This document shows, piece after piece, positions 31,367-37,948 of a stretch of 45,710 bases of DNA. Source of the DNA: an uncultured Lachnospiraceae bacterium (GTDB lineage Bacteria; Bacillota; Clostridia; Lachnospirales; Lachnospiraceae); the NCBI GenBank assembly GCA_947053345.1, contig CAMRSM010000009.1, positions 67,732 through 113,441 on the forward strand, read 5' to 3'. Each line of letters begins with the position of its first letter. Positions within the stretch are counted from its first letter, which is position 1. The position numbers and the translations under genes are program-made. Below the pieces are notes generated by a model that saw only the letters and a program-made list of their open reading frames with translations, was not told the origin of the DNA and searched no databases.

Positions 31367-32185
31367 TTAAATCCTGCTAAACTCAATATTTCTTCTCTCA
31401 AAAAACTCTTTAAGTTCCAGTGCCTGCGTCACGGTCAGAAGCGCCTTAAAGCATACATAGGTAGGCATTTCCTTCGGGGACTGCACAGCCTCTTCTTTCG
31501 CCTGATACTGCATGGCCATAGTGGGCTTTTCCACCACCTTCTCCTGTTCTGCCTTAATCCGCTCCTGCCCTGCCTTGCGCTTCTGCATCTCTGAAAGCCG
31601 GTGCCCCTCTGCAATCGACCTGTTCAGGTCAAGGGTGGTTTTATATGTCTCGATGGCTTCAAAGGCAAATTCGGGCAGTTCAGAGAGTGTGGCAAGGTCA
31701 CTTCTGACGCTCTCTATCCTTGCACCAATCTCTTCCTGTATGGACTTCATAGACACAGACGCATTCAGCCACTTCTCGTCCCATATCATGGAGATATGTA
31801 GCCAAACCGGCATATGCGGTATTTGGGAATCGAAGAAATCATCAATCTTCTTTTTCTTCTCCTGCCGCTGCTGTTCCTCGTACTCCTTGATCTGCTTATC
31901 AATCAGCGCCACCGGCTTGTCAATAATTCCGATAATCTCGTTAATCTGCGCCTTAAAGGCGTTAAACGGCTGCATATACTCTTTCTCGCGCCGGATTCGT
32001 TCATCATTCAGCGCCTTTTTCAGTCTGTTCAGATCCGCCCTGTCGGCCTTTGCGCTCTTAATCTGGTCGTCCGTGTAGACAAGGGTTTCATACATTTTTA
32101 CCTTGTCGGACAGTTCCTGTTTTAATTCCTCATAGTTAAATGCAATTTTTTCGGGAATTGCCACCTGTTCAACTTTTAATTCCAT
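31367..32185 (-). CDS. DUF1351 protein of the recombination module
   Basis: 272 residues, mostly coiled coil (YEELKQELSDKVKMYETLVY, KKALNDERIRREKEYMQPFN). The end is LLTVTQALELKEFFERRNIE, typical of DUF1351 proteins found between YqaJ and RecT genes. It probably assists the exonuclease-annealase pair. The exact role is unknown. Confidence 0.85.
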   Translation of the reverse strand: MELKVEQVAIPEKIAFNYEELKQELSDKVKMYETLVYTDDQIKSAKADRADLNRLKKALNDERIRREKEYMQPFNAFKAQINEIIGIIDKPVALIDKQIKEYEEQQRQEKKKKIDDFFDSQIPHMPVWLHISMIWDEKWLNASVSMKSIQEEIGARIESVRSDLATLSELPEFAFEAIETYKTTLDLNRSIAEGHRLSEMQKRKAGQERIKAEQEKVVEKPTMAMQYQAKEEAVQSPKEMPTYVCFKALLTVTQALELKEFFERRNIEFSRI

Positions 32186-32379
32186 TTATTTCTCCTTCCG
32201 AATATCTTTCACAGCTTATTTCAGATGTATAATAATCTTCTGGAATATCGCCTTTTACATGCTCTAGTTTCCCATTGACCATCTGAAAAAATGCTCCACA
32301 TATAGGCTCCCAATAGCTGTAAAAAAATAACTTCTACTATGTCTAATTCTCTGATTTTCCTTCCACACTTATCTACCAT
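32169..32379 (-). pseudogene. Small gene with frameshift at a T7 tract
   Basis: The frame starts at ATG 32379 (MVDKCGRKIRELDIVEVIF) and runs to junk after seven T residues (A on plus at 32321-32327). Removing one T joins it to a protein-like second frame: YSYWEPICGAFFQMVNGKLE, then HVKGDIPEDYYTSEISCERY, ending at 32169, overlapping the DUF1351 start. The joined product has about 69 residues. It may be a real frameshift, a sequence error or a slippage product. Confidence 0.5.
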
Positions 32380-32388
32380 TTACCCACC

Positions 32389-33039
32389 CTATATTTCCGG
32401 CAGAATCAGTGGTGGTCTTGTATCGCTTTTCACATACTCCCAAAATTCCGCCCCTTTCTGCATCAGATAATCAATATCCTCCTGTACCTCACTACGCTCA
32501 ATGTGGTAATGCCTTGTTTCCTGCAGCATATCTCCGCCAAAGTCTGTTTTAAGCTGTGCTTTCAGCACTGCAAAATCTGCCTCCATCACCGCCATGTAAA
32601 AGCACACTTGGCAGTAATAGTTGTCGGGAATCCTATCTTTCCACTTCTCCCTCTGCCCGGTTCTAATGATTTCCGTGGTCTTAATCTCCAAAACCCCCAG
32701 CCGTCCGTTTTCGTCCTCCAGCCAACCATCAAGGGAAGCCTGCGCGAACGGGTACGGGTCGTTGAAAAAGGAATTGTTTTCCTCATACATCACCTTGTAC
32801 TGCGGAAAATCAAGTGCAAACAACGCCCTTAAATGTTCCTCAGCCTGCGTCCCATACCGCACGTAAGGCTTGTCCGATATGTCATCCGCCCTGCGCCTCC
32901 CGGTTTTAACCTCCCATAAGGTCACATTATCCATATACGGGTTGCGCCCAACTACGGCAGATATTTCAGAACCGCCGATGCCCTTATTGCGGTTCCCAAG
33001 CCATTCATTACGGCTTTCAAATATGTGCTTTCTCACCAT
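32389..33039 (-). CDS. yqaJ: YqaJ-type viral recombinase (exonuclease)
   Basis: 216 residues: FESRNEWLGNRNKGIGGSEI, AVVGRNPYMDNVTLWEVKTG, then ASLDGWLEDENGRLGVLEIK, where the aspartate, glutamate and lysine (D...LEIKT) form the nuclease core, and YYCQVCFYMAVMEADFAVL. It is a lambda-exonuclease-like enzyme that makes 3' tails for RecT. The gene overlaps its upstream neighbour. Confidence 0.93.
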   Translation of the reverse strand: MVRKHIFESRNEWLGNRNKGIGGSEISAVVGRNPYMDNVTLWEVKTGRRRADDISDKPYVRYGTQAEEHLRALFALDFPQYKVMYEENNSFFNDPYPFAQASLDGWLEDENGRLGVLEIKTTEIIRTGQREKWKDRIPDNYYCQVCFYMAVMEADFAVLKAQLKTDFGGDMLQETRHYHIERSEVQEDIDYLMQKGAEFWEYVKSDTRPPLILPEI

Positions 33040-33271
33040 ATTCCTTTACCCAGTTCCCGGAGTAAAACCACTCCACAAACTCCTGCCTCTCCTTATCTGT
33101 GCCAAGGGAAACCCTTTCCATTGCATATTCAAATGCTTCTTCCTCCGGCACGAACACACCCGTCCCGACCTCACTGTATCCCGCGGAACCGTTCACCTTT
33201 TCGTGGATCTCCGGCTCATGGCCTCCCTGCCATAGCATAATATCCGCGACCATCCTGTTCTCAAGCTCCAT
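33017..33271 (-). CDS. Early small protein, unknown function
   Basis: 84 residues: ADIMLWQGGHEPEIHEKVNG, acidic middle, then EFVEWFYSGNWVKEYGE. It overlaps the YqaJ start by 23 bases. ATG 33253 is an alternative start. I do not recognise it. Confidence 0.65.
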   Translation of the reverse strand: MELENRMVADIMLWQGGHEPEIHEKVNGSAGYSEVGTGVFVPEEEAFEYAMERVSLGTDKERQEFVEWFYSGNWVKEYGEKAHI

Positions 33272-33443
33272 TCGCTACCTCCAAGACCATCTGGCCGTCC
33301 CCCTGTTCCTTAACCTCCCTGCCCATCCATAGTATCCTTTCCGTCCTTCTTGCGTCTTCCTGACGGCATTCGGCGCACACCCCGCCCACCAGTTCGCCAG
33401 GGTCGCAGGTTCCGCCACAGGTATCACACTGGTAACGGCTCAT
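33261..33443 (-). CDS. Small zinc-ribbon protein
   Basis: 60 residues from ATG 33443: CDTCGGTCDPGELVGGVCAEC gives two CxxC-type knuckles near residues 6-26, then a charged helix (RRTERILWMGREVKEQGDG). It probably binds zinc. Function unknown. It overlaps its neighbours by a few bases. Confidence 0.6.
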   Translation of the reverse strand: MSRYQCDTCGGTCDPGELVGGVCAECRQEDARRTERILWMGREVKEQGDGQMVLEVANGA

Positions 33444-33613
33444 TGCGCGTCCTCCTTCCCGATCAAAATGACATGACCTGCCGCAATCTCTGTTACGAGC
33501 CCGTTGGTTGTATATAGCGCGTCGCAGAACCATACGGATAGCTTGTCCATGGATTCCTGCGCGGCGCGGTTTTCACCAGTAGCTTTTTTCTTGCGCGTCC
33601 ATTTTAAAAGCAT
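33440..33613 (-). CDS. Small early protein, unknown function
   Basis: 57 residues from ATG 33613: basic start (LLKWTRKKKATGENRAAQES), then DKLSVWFCDALYTTNGLVTE and a hydrophobic end. The 4-base overlap with the zinc-ribbon gene suggests coupling. I do not recognise it. Confidence 0.5.
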   Translation of the reverse strand: MLLKWTRKKKATGENRAAQESMDKLSVWFCDALYTTNGLVTEIAAGHVILIGKEDAQ

Positions 33614-33627
33614 CCCAATCCCTCCCT

Positions 33628-33906
33628 TCACATCGTGAGCAGCTTCCGCCGCTCGTCGTCGTCCACCCCAAAATACTCGCAAAGTGTGAGCACCTGTCCG
33701 TAACTGAACGGATCCGGGTTTGTCTTATCGCCTTTGCCCTTTGGGATTTTCAGCATCTGCGACACCCGCCCGACGGAAAGCCCCAGCACGTCCGCAACAT
33801 CGGCCTGATGCTTCCCGGTGAGCTTCATCTGCGCTGCCACCCAGCCCTTCAAGGCGATTACCTTTTTCTCCCGGCGCTGCCGGTCATTTAACACCACTCG
33901 CGGCAT
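33628..33906 (-). CDS. Helix-turn-helix regulator, complete copy
   Basis: 92 residues from ATG 33906: MPRVVLNDRQRREKKVIALK, GWVAAQMKLTGKHQADVADV and LGLSVGRVSQMLKIPKGKG form an XRE-like HTH, then a C-terminal LCEYFGVDDDERRKLL. Its first 40 residues closely match the broken copy at 34973-35161. It is likely an early-region DNA-binding protein. Confidence 0.8.
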   Translation of the reverse strand: MPRVVLNDRQRREKKVIALKGWVAAQMKLTGKHQADVADVLGLSVGRVSQMLKIPKGKGDKTNPDPFSYGQVLTLCEYFGVDDDERRKLLTM

Positions 33907-33923
33907 TGTTATCACCCCGATTC

Positions 33924-34087
33924 TTATTTCATATCCCTGAACGCATCCCCATGATGCGCCCGCGAGTACTCGATCTCCCGGATTTGCTTACGCATTTTTT
34001 CGGGACTACTGTGTAAAGTCGGATCCCCTCTGCCCTTGCATACTGCTTTAATTCATCCTTGTCCATAAGTTCCAAGTCTTTCGTCAT
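33924..34087 (-). CDS. Small early gene, two frames joined at an A6 tract
   Basis: From ATG 34087, MTKDLELMDKDELKQYARAE, then IRLYTVVPKK, in one frame (stop at 33929). Six A residues (T on plus, 33995-34000) follow. The -1 frame from there reads MRKQIREIEYSRAHHGDA to 33924 and is the more protein-like C-terminus. One inserted A, a -1 slip, or a separate small ORF from ATG 33995 would explain this. Confidence 0.5.
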
Positions 34088-34095
34088 GTCTACCG

Positions 34096-34302
34096 TCACC
34101 TCCGGGCGCTTCCCGCCAGCGCGCCCCTTCTGGTTCGCTTCGCCACTGGTACTTGGTGTATTTGTTTTAAAACAGCAAATTCCCCATCTTCATATACGTT
34201 CATGAGTTCCGCAATTTTCGCAGCATAGACGCGCATATCTGACCAAGCGACCGGATACCAGACATCTGGTTGCGTTGTGCTCCTTTTCCTGATTTCGTAC
34301 AT
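34096..34302 (-). CDS. Small early protein, unknown function
   Basis: 68 residues from ATG 34302 behind GAAGGGGGG: MYEIRKRSTTQPDVWYPVAW, KIAELMNVYEDGEFAVLKQI and a basic end (RTRRGALAGSARR). A common type of small early phage protein, not assignable. Confidence 0.6.
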   Translation of the reverse strand: MYEIRKRSTTQPDVWYPVAWSDMRVYAAKIAELMNVYEDGEFAVLKQIHQVPVAKRTRRGALAGSARR

Positions 34303-34365
34303 GCAATCCCCCCTTCCTTCCCTCCGTTCCCTTCATCCCGGCCTGCTGCCCTTACATGCGCTCTC

Positions 34366-34394
34366 TTGTAATTTCCCCCGCTTCTCGCTATAAT
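34366..34394 (+). promoter_or_regulatory. Plus-strand promoter of the orphan gene
   Basis: TTGTAA (34366-34371), 17-bp spacer, TATAAT (34389-34394), then GGAGG and a TTG start at 34444. A related sequence (CCGCTATAATGTAC... region) recurs at about 35230, without a good minus-35 box. Confidence 0.75.
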
Positions 34395-34443
34395 GTACTT
34401 ACAGGCTCTGCCAAGCTGAGTACAAAGAAAGGAGGACAGAAAA

Positions 34444-34773
34444 TTGTCATCGTCAATTAAAATAAAAGGTCTTGACAAACTTGAGAAACAATTAAAACAA
34501 ATGCAAAAAGGTGCTAAAGAATTAAGTCGTACCAAACAGGTATCATTCAGCGAACTATTTACTACTTCATTCATGAAGAAATACACATCTTTCTCTAGCA
34601 TGGATGAACTGTTGAATGCTGGCGGTTTCAAAGTTGAATCACAAGAAGATTTCGAAGCCATACCTGATACCGAATTGGATAGGCACATAGCCGCCACTAC
34701 CAAATTCAAAAACTGGAAAGATATGCTTAATGAAGCAACCACCCAGTATGCTACAAAAAAATTAGGTTTCTAA
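34444..34773 (+). CDS. Orphan plus-strand protein in the early operon, unknown function
   Basis: 109 residues with a TTG start 8 bases after GGAGG. IKIKGLDKLEKQLKQMQKGA is a basic coiled start. FSELFTTSFMKKYTSFSSMD, ELLNAGGFKVESQEDFEAIP and the end TTQYATKKLGF look like a conserved family of mobile-element proteins that I cannot name. It is the only plus-strand gene within the leftward early operon, has its own strong promoter and is AT-rich. It overlaps the next gene tail to tail by 12 bases. It should be expressed in the lysogen. Confidence 0.8.
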   Translation: MSSSIKIKGLDKLEKQLKQMQKGAKELSRTKQVSFSELFTTSFMKKYTSFSSMDELLNAGGFKVESQEDFEAIPDTELDRHIAATTKFKNWKDMLNEATTQYATKKLGF

Positions 34774-34965
34774 TTCTCCTTTGCTTAAAAGGGAACCGAC
34801 AATCTGTTGGGCTTCCTTCAAAAGCCCAACAAGCCGGTTGGTTTTTTCTATGGCCTCATCCAACCCTTCACTGTCAACTGTTATTTTTATTGTCGATTTT
34901 GTTTTCGCAAGTACATCCAAATCCAGTTCATTTGGATAGAACCTCGGCTCTCGGAGCTGTTCCAA
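34762..34965 (-). CDS. Small early protein facing the orphan gene
   Basis: 67 residues from TTG 34965, with AAGGGGG ten bases upstream: EQLREPRFYPNELDLDVLAK and LDEAIEKTNRLVGLLKEAQQ, then SLLSKGELET. The frame is open further upstream but that part is shared with the broken HTH gene. Its end overlaps the plus-strand gene. Unknown function. Confidence 0.65.
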   Translation of the reverse strand: MEQLREPRFYPNELDLDVLAKTKSTIKITVDSEGLDEAIEKTNRLVGLLKEAQQIVGSLLSKGELET

Positions 34966-34972
34966 CTTTTTC

Positions 34973-35161
34973 TTACCCCCTTTCCGTTTTGCTGAATAAG
35001 CTTTCGATTCCGATGCCTGCTGCATTGCAAATCGGAACAATCTCGTCCGCAACATCGGCCTGATGCTTCCCGGTGAGCTTCATCTGTGCTACCACCCAGC
35101 CTTTCAGGCTGATGACCTTATGTTCGCGGCGCTGCTGCGCATTCAATGCTATTCGTGGCAT
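34973..35161 (-). CDS. Truncated copy of the helix-turn-helix regulator
   Basis: 62 residues. The first 38 (MPRIALNAQQRREHKVISLK, GWVVAQMKLTGKHQADVAD) match the gene at 33628-33906. Then, at the middle of the HTH, it switches to unrelated EIVPICNAAGIGIESLFSK. It lacks the second DNA-reading helix, so it is probably non-functional as a DNA binder, or a decoy. Confidence 0.7.
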   Translation of the reverse strand: MPRIALNAQQRREHKVISLKGWVVAQMKLTGKHQADVADEIVPICNAAGIGIESLFSKTERG

Positions 35162-35348
35162 TTCATCACCTCCCCCATTTAATATTTTCTTTGTGCCCTT
35201 CCTTTCCCGTCTGTGATAAGTAAACTTCCCGCTATAATGTACCTACAGGCTCTGCAAACAGCTCCATCTTCCTTCAGGCCACTTGTCTTTTCTCCCTCGC
35301 CATATAGCAGAGTATCTTGGAAAAAAACCAGACAGCTTTTCTTTGAAA
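35162..35348. other. Intergenic stretch with a partial promoter-region duplicate
   Basis: Around 35230 the sequence CGCTATAATGTAC and the following CTACAGGCTCTGC repeat the promoter region of the orphan gene (near 34389). No gene follows it on the plus strand. It looks like the remnant of a duplication. Confidence 0.45.
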
Positions 35349-35564
35349 TTAGTTCAAGTCCTCTACTGGTTCGTTACTCCTTTCCTGATTGCTTTCCGCA
35401 CCGAAATCTATCATTTCATCACCGAACTTATTGGCAAGATGCAATAGATACTTGGAAATCAGGATTACTCCTTTAACATCTCCCCTTTCCGTTGCTTTCT
35501 CCTGTGCAGAGAACAGATTTTTTACTACCTGCTCCATAACAACCCTTTTTGCCCTCAACTTCAA
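35349..35564 (-). CDS. Small early protein after Cro, unknown function
   Basis: 71 residues from TTG 35564, eight bases after GGGAGG: LKLRAKRVVMEQVVKNLFSA, QEKATERGDVKGVILISKYL and an acidic end. It is the first gene after Cro in the leftward operon. Not recognised. Confidence 0.6.
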   Translation of the reverse strand: MKLRAKRVVMEQVVKNLFSAQEKATERGDVKGVILISKYLLHLANKFGDEMIDFGAESNQERSNEPVEDLN

Positions 35565-35593
35565 AATTTTCACCTCCCTTCTGTCTCCTTTTC

Positions 35594-35821
35594 TCAAACT
35601 TTTTCTCGCATATAACGAGAATTTTCTCCAAAAAAAATATTATCCAACGGAATCCCAAAAACTTTAGATAACTGCTTTGACTCATCATAATTTGGTATTT
35701 TAGTTCCCTTTTCCCACCGCCTTACTGTCGAACGATCAACCCGCATTATATGTGCCGTTTCCTCTTGTGTAAGTCCAGCATTTACTCTTGCTGCTGCAAG
35801 GCTAATCTGTATCTCTGCCAT
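35594..35821 (-). CDS. Cro-like XRE regulator
   Basis: 75 residues: MAEIQISLAAARVNAGLTQE, ETAHIMRVDRSTVRRWEKGT and DESKQLSKVFGIPLDNIFFG make a full XRE domain. It is the first gene from the leftward promoter at 35846-35874 and is divergent from the repressor, which is the Cro position. The imperfect operator CTCG-CATATAA-CGAG lies near its 3' end. Confidence 0.88.
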   Translation of the reverse strand: MAEIQISLAAARVNAGLTQEETAHIMRVDRSTVRRWEKGTKIPNYDESKQLSKVFGIPLDNIFFGENSRYMREKV

Positions 35822-35845
35822 GCTCTCACCTCCTTATTTTCCTAC

Positions 35846-35874
35846 ATTATATCTCGCTATTAGCGAGTTGTCAA
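35846..35874 (-). promoter_or_regulatory. Leftward early promoter with operator in its spacer
   Basis: On the minus strand TTGACA (35869-35874), 17-bp spacer, TATAAT (35846-35851). The spacer is filled by the perfect palindrome CTCGCTATTAGCGAG (35853-35867). Bound repressor would block polymerase directly. Confidence 0.9.
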
Positions 35875-35881
35875 CCCTTAA

Positions 35882-35938
35882 AGCGAGATTTTTTAAACTT
35901 TTTGTTGCTTTTTTCTCGCTTTCATGGTACGATACTCT
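35882..35938 (+). promoter_or_regulatory. Repressor promoter with operator half-sites
   Basis: TTGCTT, 17-bp spacer, TACGAT precede the repressor ATG. AGCGAG (35882-35887) and CTCGCT (35915-35920) are half-sites of the palindrome in the leftward promoter. This suggests autoregulation. The spacer holds the second half-site. Confidence 0.65.
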
Positions 35939-35957
35939 ACAGAAGGGGGTTACTGTA

Positions 35958-36395
35958 ATGGCAGAAGACGAATATAAGACAATATTTTCCAAAAATTTGC
36001 GCTATTATATGAATTTGCGAAATAAGAATCAAATGGATTTAATGCGAGATTTAAATCTTAGTTCTTCAACAGTTTCAAACTGGTGTACTGGATTAAAGCT
36101 ACCACGAATGGATAAAGTGCAGTTATTGGCTGACTACCTTGGTATACGTAAGTCTGACTTAATAGAAGAAAAACAATTGCCCACACACACCTCAAAAGAC
36201 GAACGCGATATCAAGCGAGACCTCGACCGAATCATGGGCGAAATCCGCAAAGGTGATAATGGTCCACTATATTACAATGGTGTGGAGATAAGCGATGCTT
36301 CCGTAAACCTACTCCAAAACGCAATAGAATTTGCCTTGAAAGAAACCAAGATAGAAAATAAGGAAAAATACAATCCCAACAAAAATAAAAAGTAG
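35958..36395 (+). CDS. CI-like XRE repressor
   Basis: 145 residues from ATG 35958 (GAAGGGGG upstream). N-terminal HTH: FSKNLRYYMNLRNKNQMDLM, RDLNLSSSTVSNWCTGLKLP, RMDKVQLLADYLGIRKSDLI. The short C-terminal part (ERDIKRDLDRIMGEIRKGDN) has no LexA-type Ser/Lys peptidase. Such repressors are usually removed by an ImmA protease, encoded next. It should hold the lysogenic state by binding the CTCGCT..AGCGAG operators. Confidence 0.9.
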   Translation: MAEDEYKTIFSKNLRYYMNLRNKNQMDLMRDLNLSSSTVSNWCTGLKLPRMDKVQLLADYLGIRKSDLIEEKQLPTHTSKDERDIKRDLDRIMGEIRKGDNGPLYYNGVEISDASVNLLQNAIEFALKETKIENKEKYNPNKNKK

Positions 36396-36398
36396 GTG

Positions 36399-36854
36399 AT
36401 GTCTTTGGAAAATATTGAAAACAAATCCAGAAGGCTTATCCAATACTATGAGCGGATGACCGGAAGCCACGACCCTGTCAAAATTGCGGAATGTGCCGGA
36501 ATAAGGGTTGCCATCATGCCGCTTGGAGAAATCGCCGGAAACTACATATTATTAAAACGCAAGCGTTGGATTTTTATAAACGACACCATCACAAAAGACA
36601 GCCCTTTATTCCGTGTCGTGGCAGCCCACGAGCTTGGTCATGCCCTGCTACACCGCAAAGAGAACTGTGCTTTTATTAAAAATCATACCTTGCTTCAAAC
36701 TTCAGGGATTGAGCGCGAAGCTAATCTGTTTGCTGCATATTTACTTATCACAAACGATATGCTGTCAGATTATACTGGATATACACAAGAGCATTTTTGC
36801 AAATGCACAGGATATCCGCAAGAGCTGATTGAATTGAGACTGAAAAATATATAA
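36399..36854 (+). CDS. immA: ImmA/IrrE-family metallopeptidase
   Basis: About 151 residues. The zinc motif is HELGH (AAHELGHALLHRKE), with later REANLFAAYLLI supplying the third ligand. It starts 3 bases after the repressor stop and forms an operon with it. By analogy with ImmA/ImmR pairs it should cleave the repressor on a signal and cause induction. GTG 36396 is a one-codon-longer alternative. Confidence 0.92.
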   Translation: MSLENIENKSRRLIQYYERMTGSHDPVKIAECAGIRVAIMPLGEIAGNYILLKRKRWIFINDTITKDSPLFRVVAAHELGHALLHRKENCAFIKNHTLLQTSGIEREANLFAAYLLITNDMLSDYTGYTQEHFCKCTGYPQELIELRLKNI

Positions 36855-36920
36855 GATTTATAATTATGATTAAACCGCTCCGGCGTTTTAATAAAATACA
36901 AAGAAAAGAGGGGAATTAAC

Positions 36921-37718
36921 ATGGCGCTTATCAAATGTACAGAGTGTGGAAAAGAAATCAGTGATAAAGCAGCAACCTGTCCTAATTGCGGATGTCCACT
37001 AATTCACATCACCTTGCCAAATCAAAATCTTCAGACGGCTTCCAAATCAAAAAGGCGGAAACATGGTTGCCTCATTCCTATACTTATCATATTCATTTCA
37101 TTAGGGGTAGCTGTTTCTGTCGGTATATCAGATATGATGAAAAATCCCGAAAAATATGATTCTTCAGGAATATCTGCAAAATTTATTGATGTTTCTCCTG
37201 AAGAAGGAAAAAAGATTGACTCTGTCTTAAAAGAATGCGGAATAGAAAAACTGAAATCTTTTGAACACGATGAGCTTTTAGATGGAGCACACCTTGATGG
37301 TGAAACAGGCTACCGTTTGGCTATCAATGACAATGTAAAAAATATAATTTTATATCTGAGCGAAGACAAAAGTGTTTATTTACTAAAATATAACACTTAC
37401 GACTTATATATTGATAATACTGTAATGGCAACGATACAGGATTATACTTTGACCAACAAAGAAGTTTCGGATTTAATGATTAAGTGCGAAGAAAAGGTGA
37501 AAAGTATATTAAAATCTCCCTCCACTGCTAAGTTTCCAAATATTTTAAGCTGGGGTTTTAAGAAAGAAAAAAATATTGTTACAGTACAAGGTTATGTAGA
37601 TGCACAGAACAGTTTTGGTGCAGAAATAAGAAGTACGTTTCAATTTATCATCAATACAGATGGTGATATCATACAATCTTTTATATTTGATAATCAGGAA
37701 ATGATAACAGGAAAATAA
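36921..37718 (+). CDS. Zinc-ribbon membrane protein, lysogenic moron
   Basis: 265 residues. N-terminal zinc ribbon ALIKCTECGKEISDKAATC, PNCGCPL (two CxxC pairs), a basic linker, one membrane helix (GCLIPILIIFISLGVAVSVG, about 48-68), then a 190-residue outside domain with ILKSPSTAKFPNILSWGFKK. AT-rich, transcribed with the repressor operon, and followed by a terminator. Position and layout fit a gene expressed in the lysogen, such as a surface or superinfection-exclusion protein. Function is not known. Confidence 0.75.
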   Translation: MALIKCTECGKEISDKAATCPNCGCPLIHITLPNQNLQTASKSKRRKHGCLIPILIIFISLGVAVSVGISDMMKNPEKYDSSGISAKFIDVSPEEGKKIDSVLKECGIEKLKSFEHDELLDGAHLDGETGYRLAINDNVKNIILYLSEDKSVYLLKYNTYDLYIDNTVMATIQDYTLTNKEVSDLMIKCEEKVKSILKSPSTAKFPNILSWGFKKEKNIVTVQGYVDAQNSFGAEIRSTFQFIINTDGDIIQSFIFDNQEMITGK

Positions 37719-37796
37719 AAAGTTTTCTCAATCGTCGCCAAGATCAACTAATCTATAGTAAGGTTTGGCATAATCTCCAGGTTATCAAAGCAAAAA

Positions 37797-37823
37797 CCGC
37801 CCGGTGCTACCAACACCGAACGG
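37797..37823 (+). terminator. Terminator after the lysogenic operon
   Basis: CCG-C-CCGGTG pairs with CACCG-AA-CGG across a short loop, followed by CTTTATAAT. It ends the repressor-ImmA-membrane protein operon before int. The T-run is short. Confidence 0.5.
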
Positions 37824-37839
37824 CTTTATAATAGATACC

Positions 37840-37881
37840 AGAAGATGATACCTACACCACAAAAGTATTGTATCATCTTCT
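37840..37881. repeat. Perfect 12-bp inverted repeat upstream of int
   Basis: AGAAGATGATAC (37840-37851) and GTATCATCTTCT (37870-37881), separated by 18 bases, 68 bases before the integrase start. It could be a binding site for a directionality factor or an RNA hairpin controlling int. No excisionase gene was recognised in the window. Confidence 0.7.
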
Positions 37882-37948
37882 TGGACAGCTTGCAAGCGTT
37901 TTTTCGCTGGCTGTTATTTTTATACCCATTTTTAAGGAGGATGATGCA

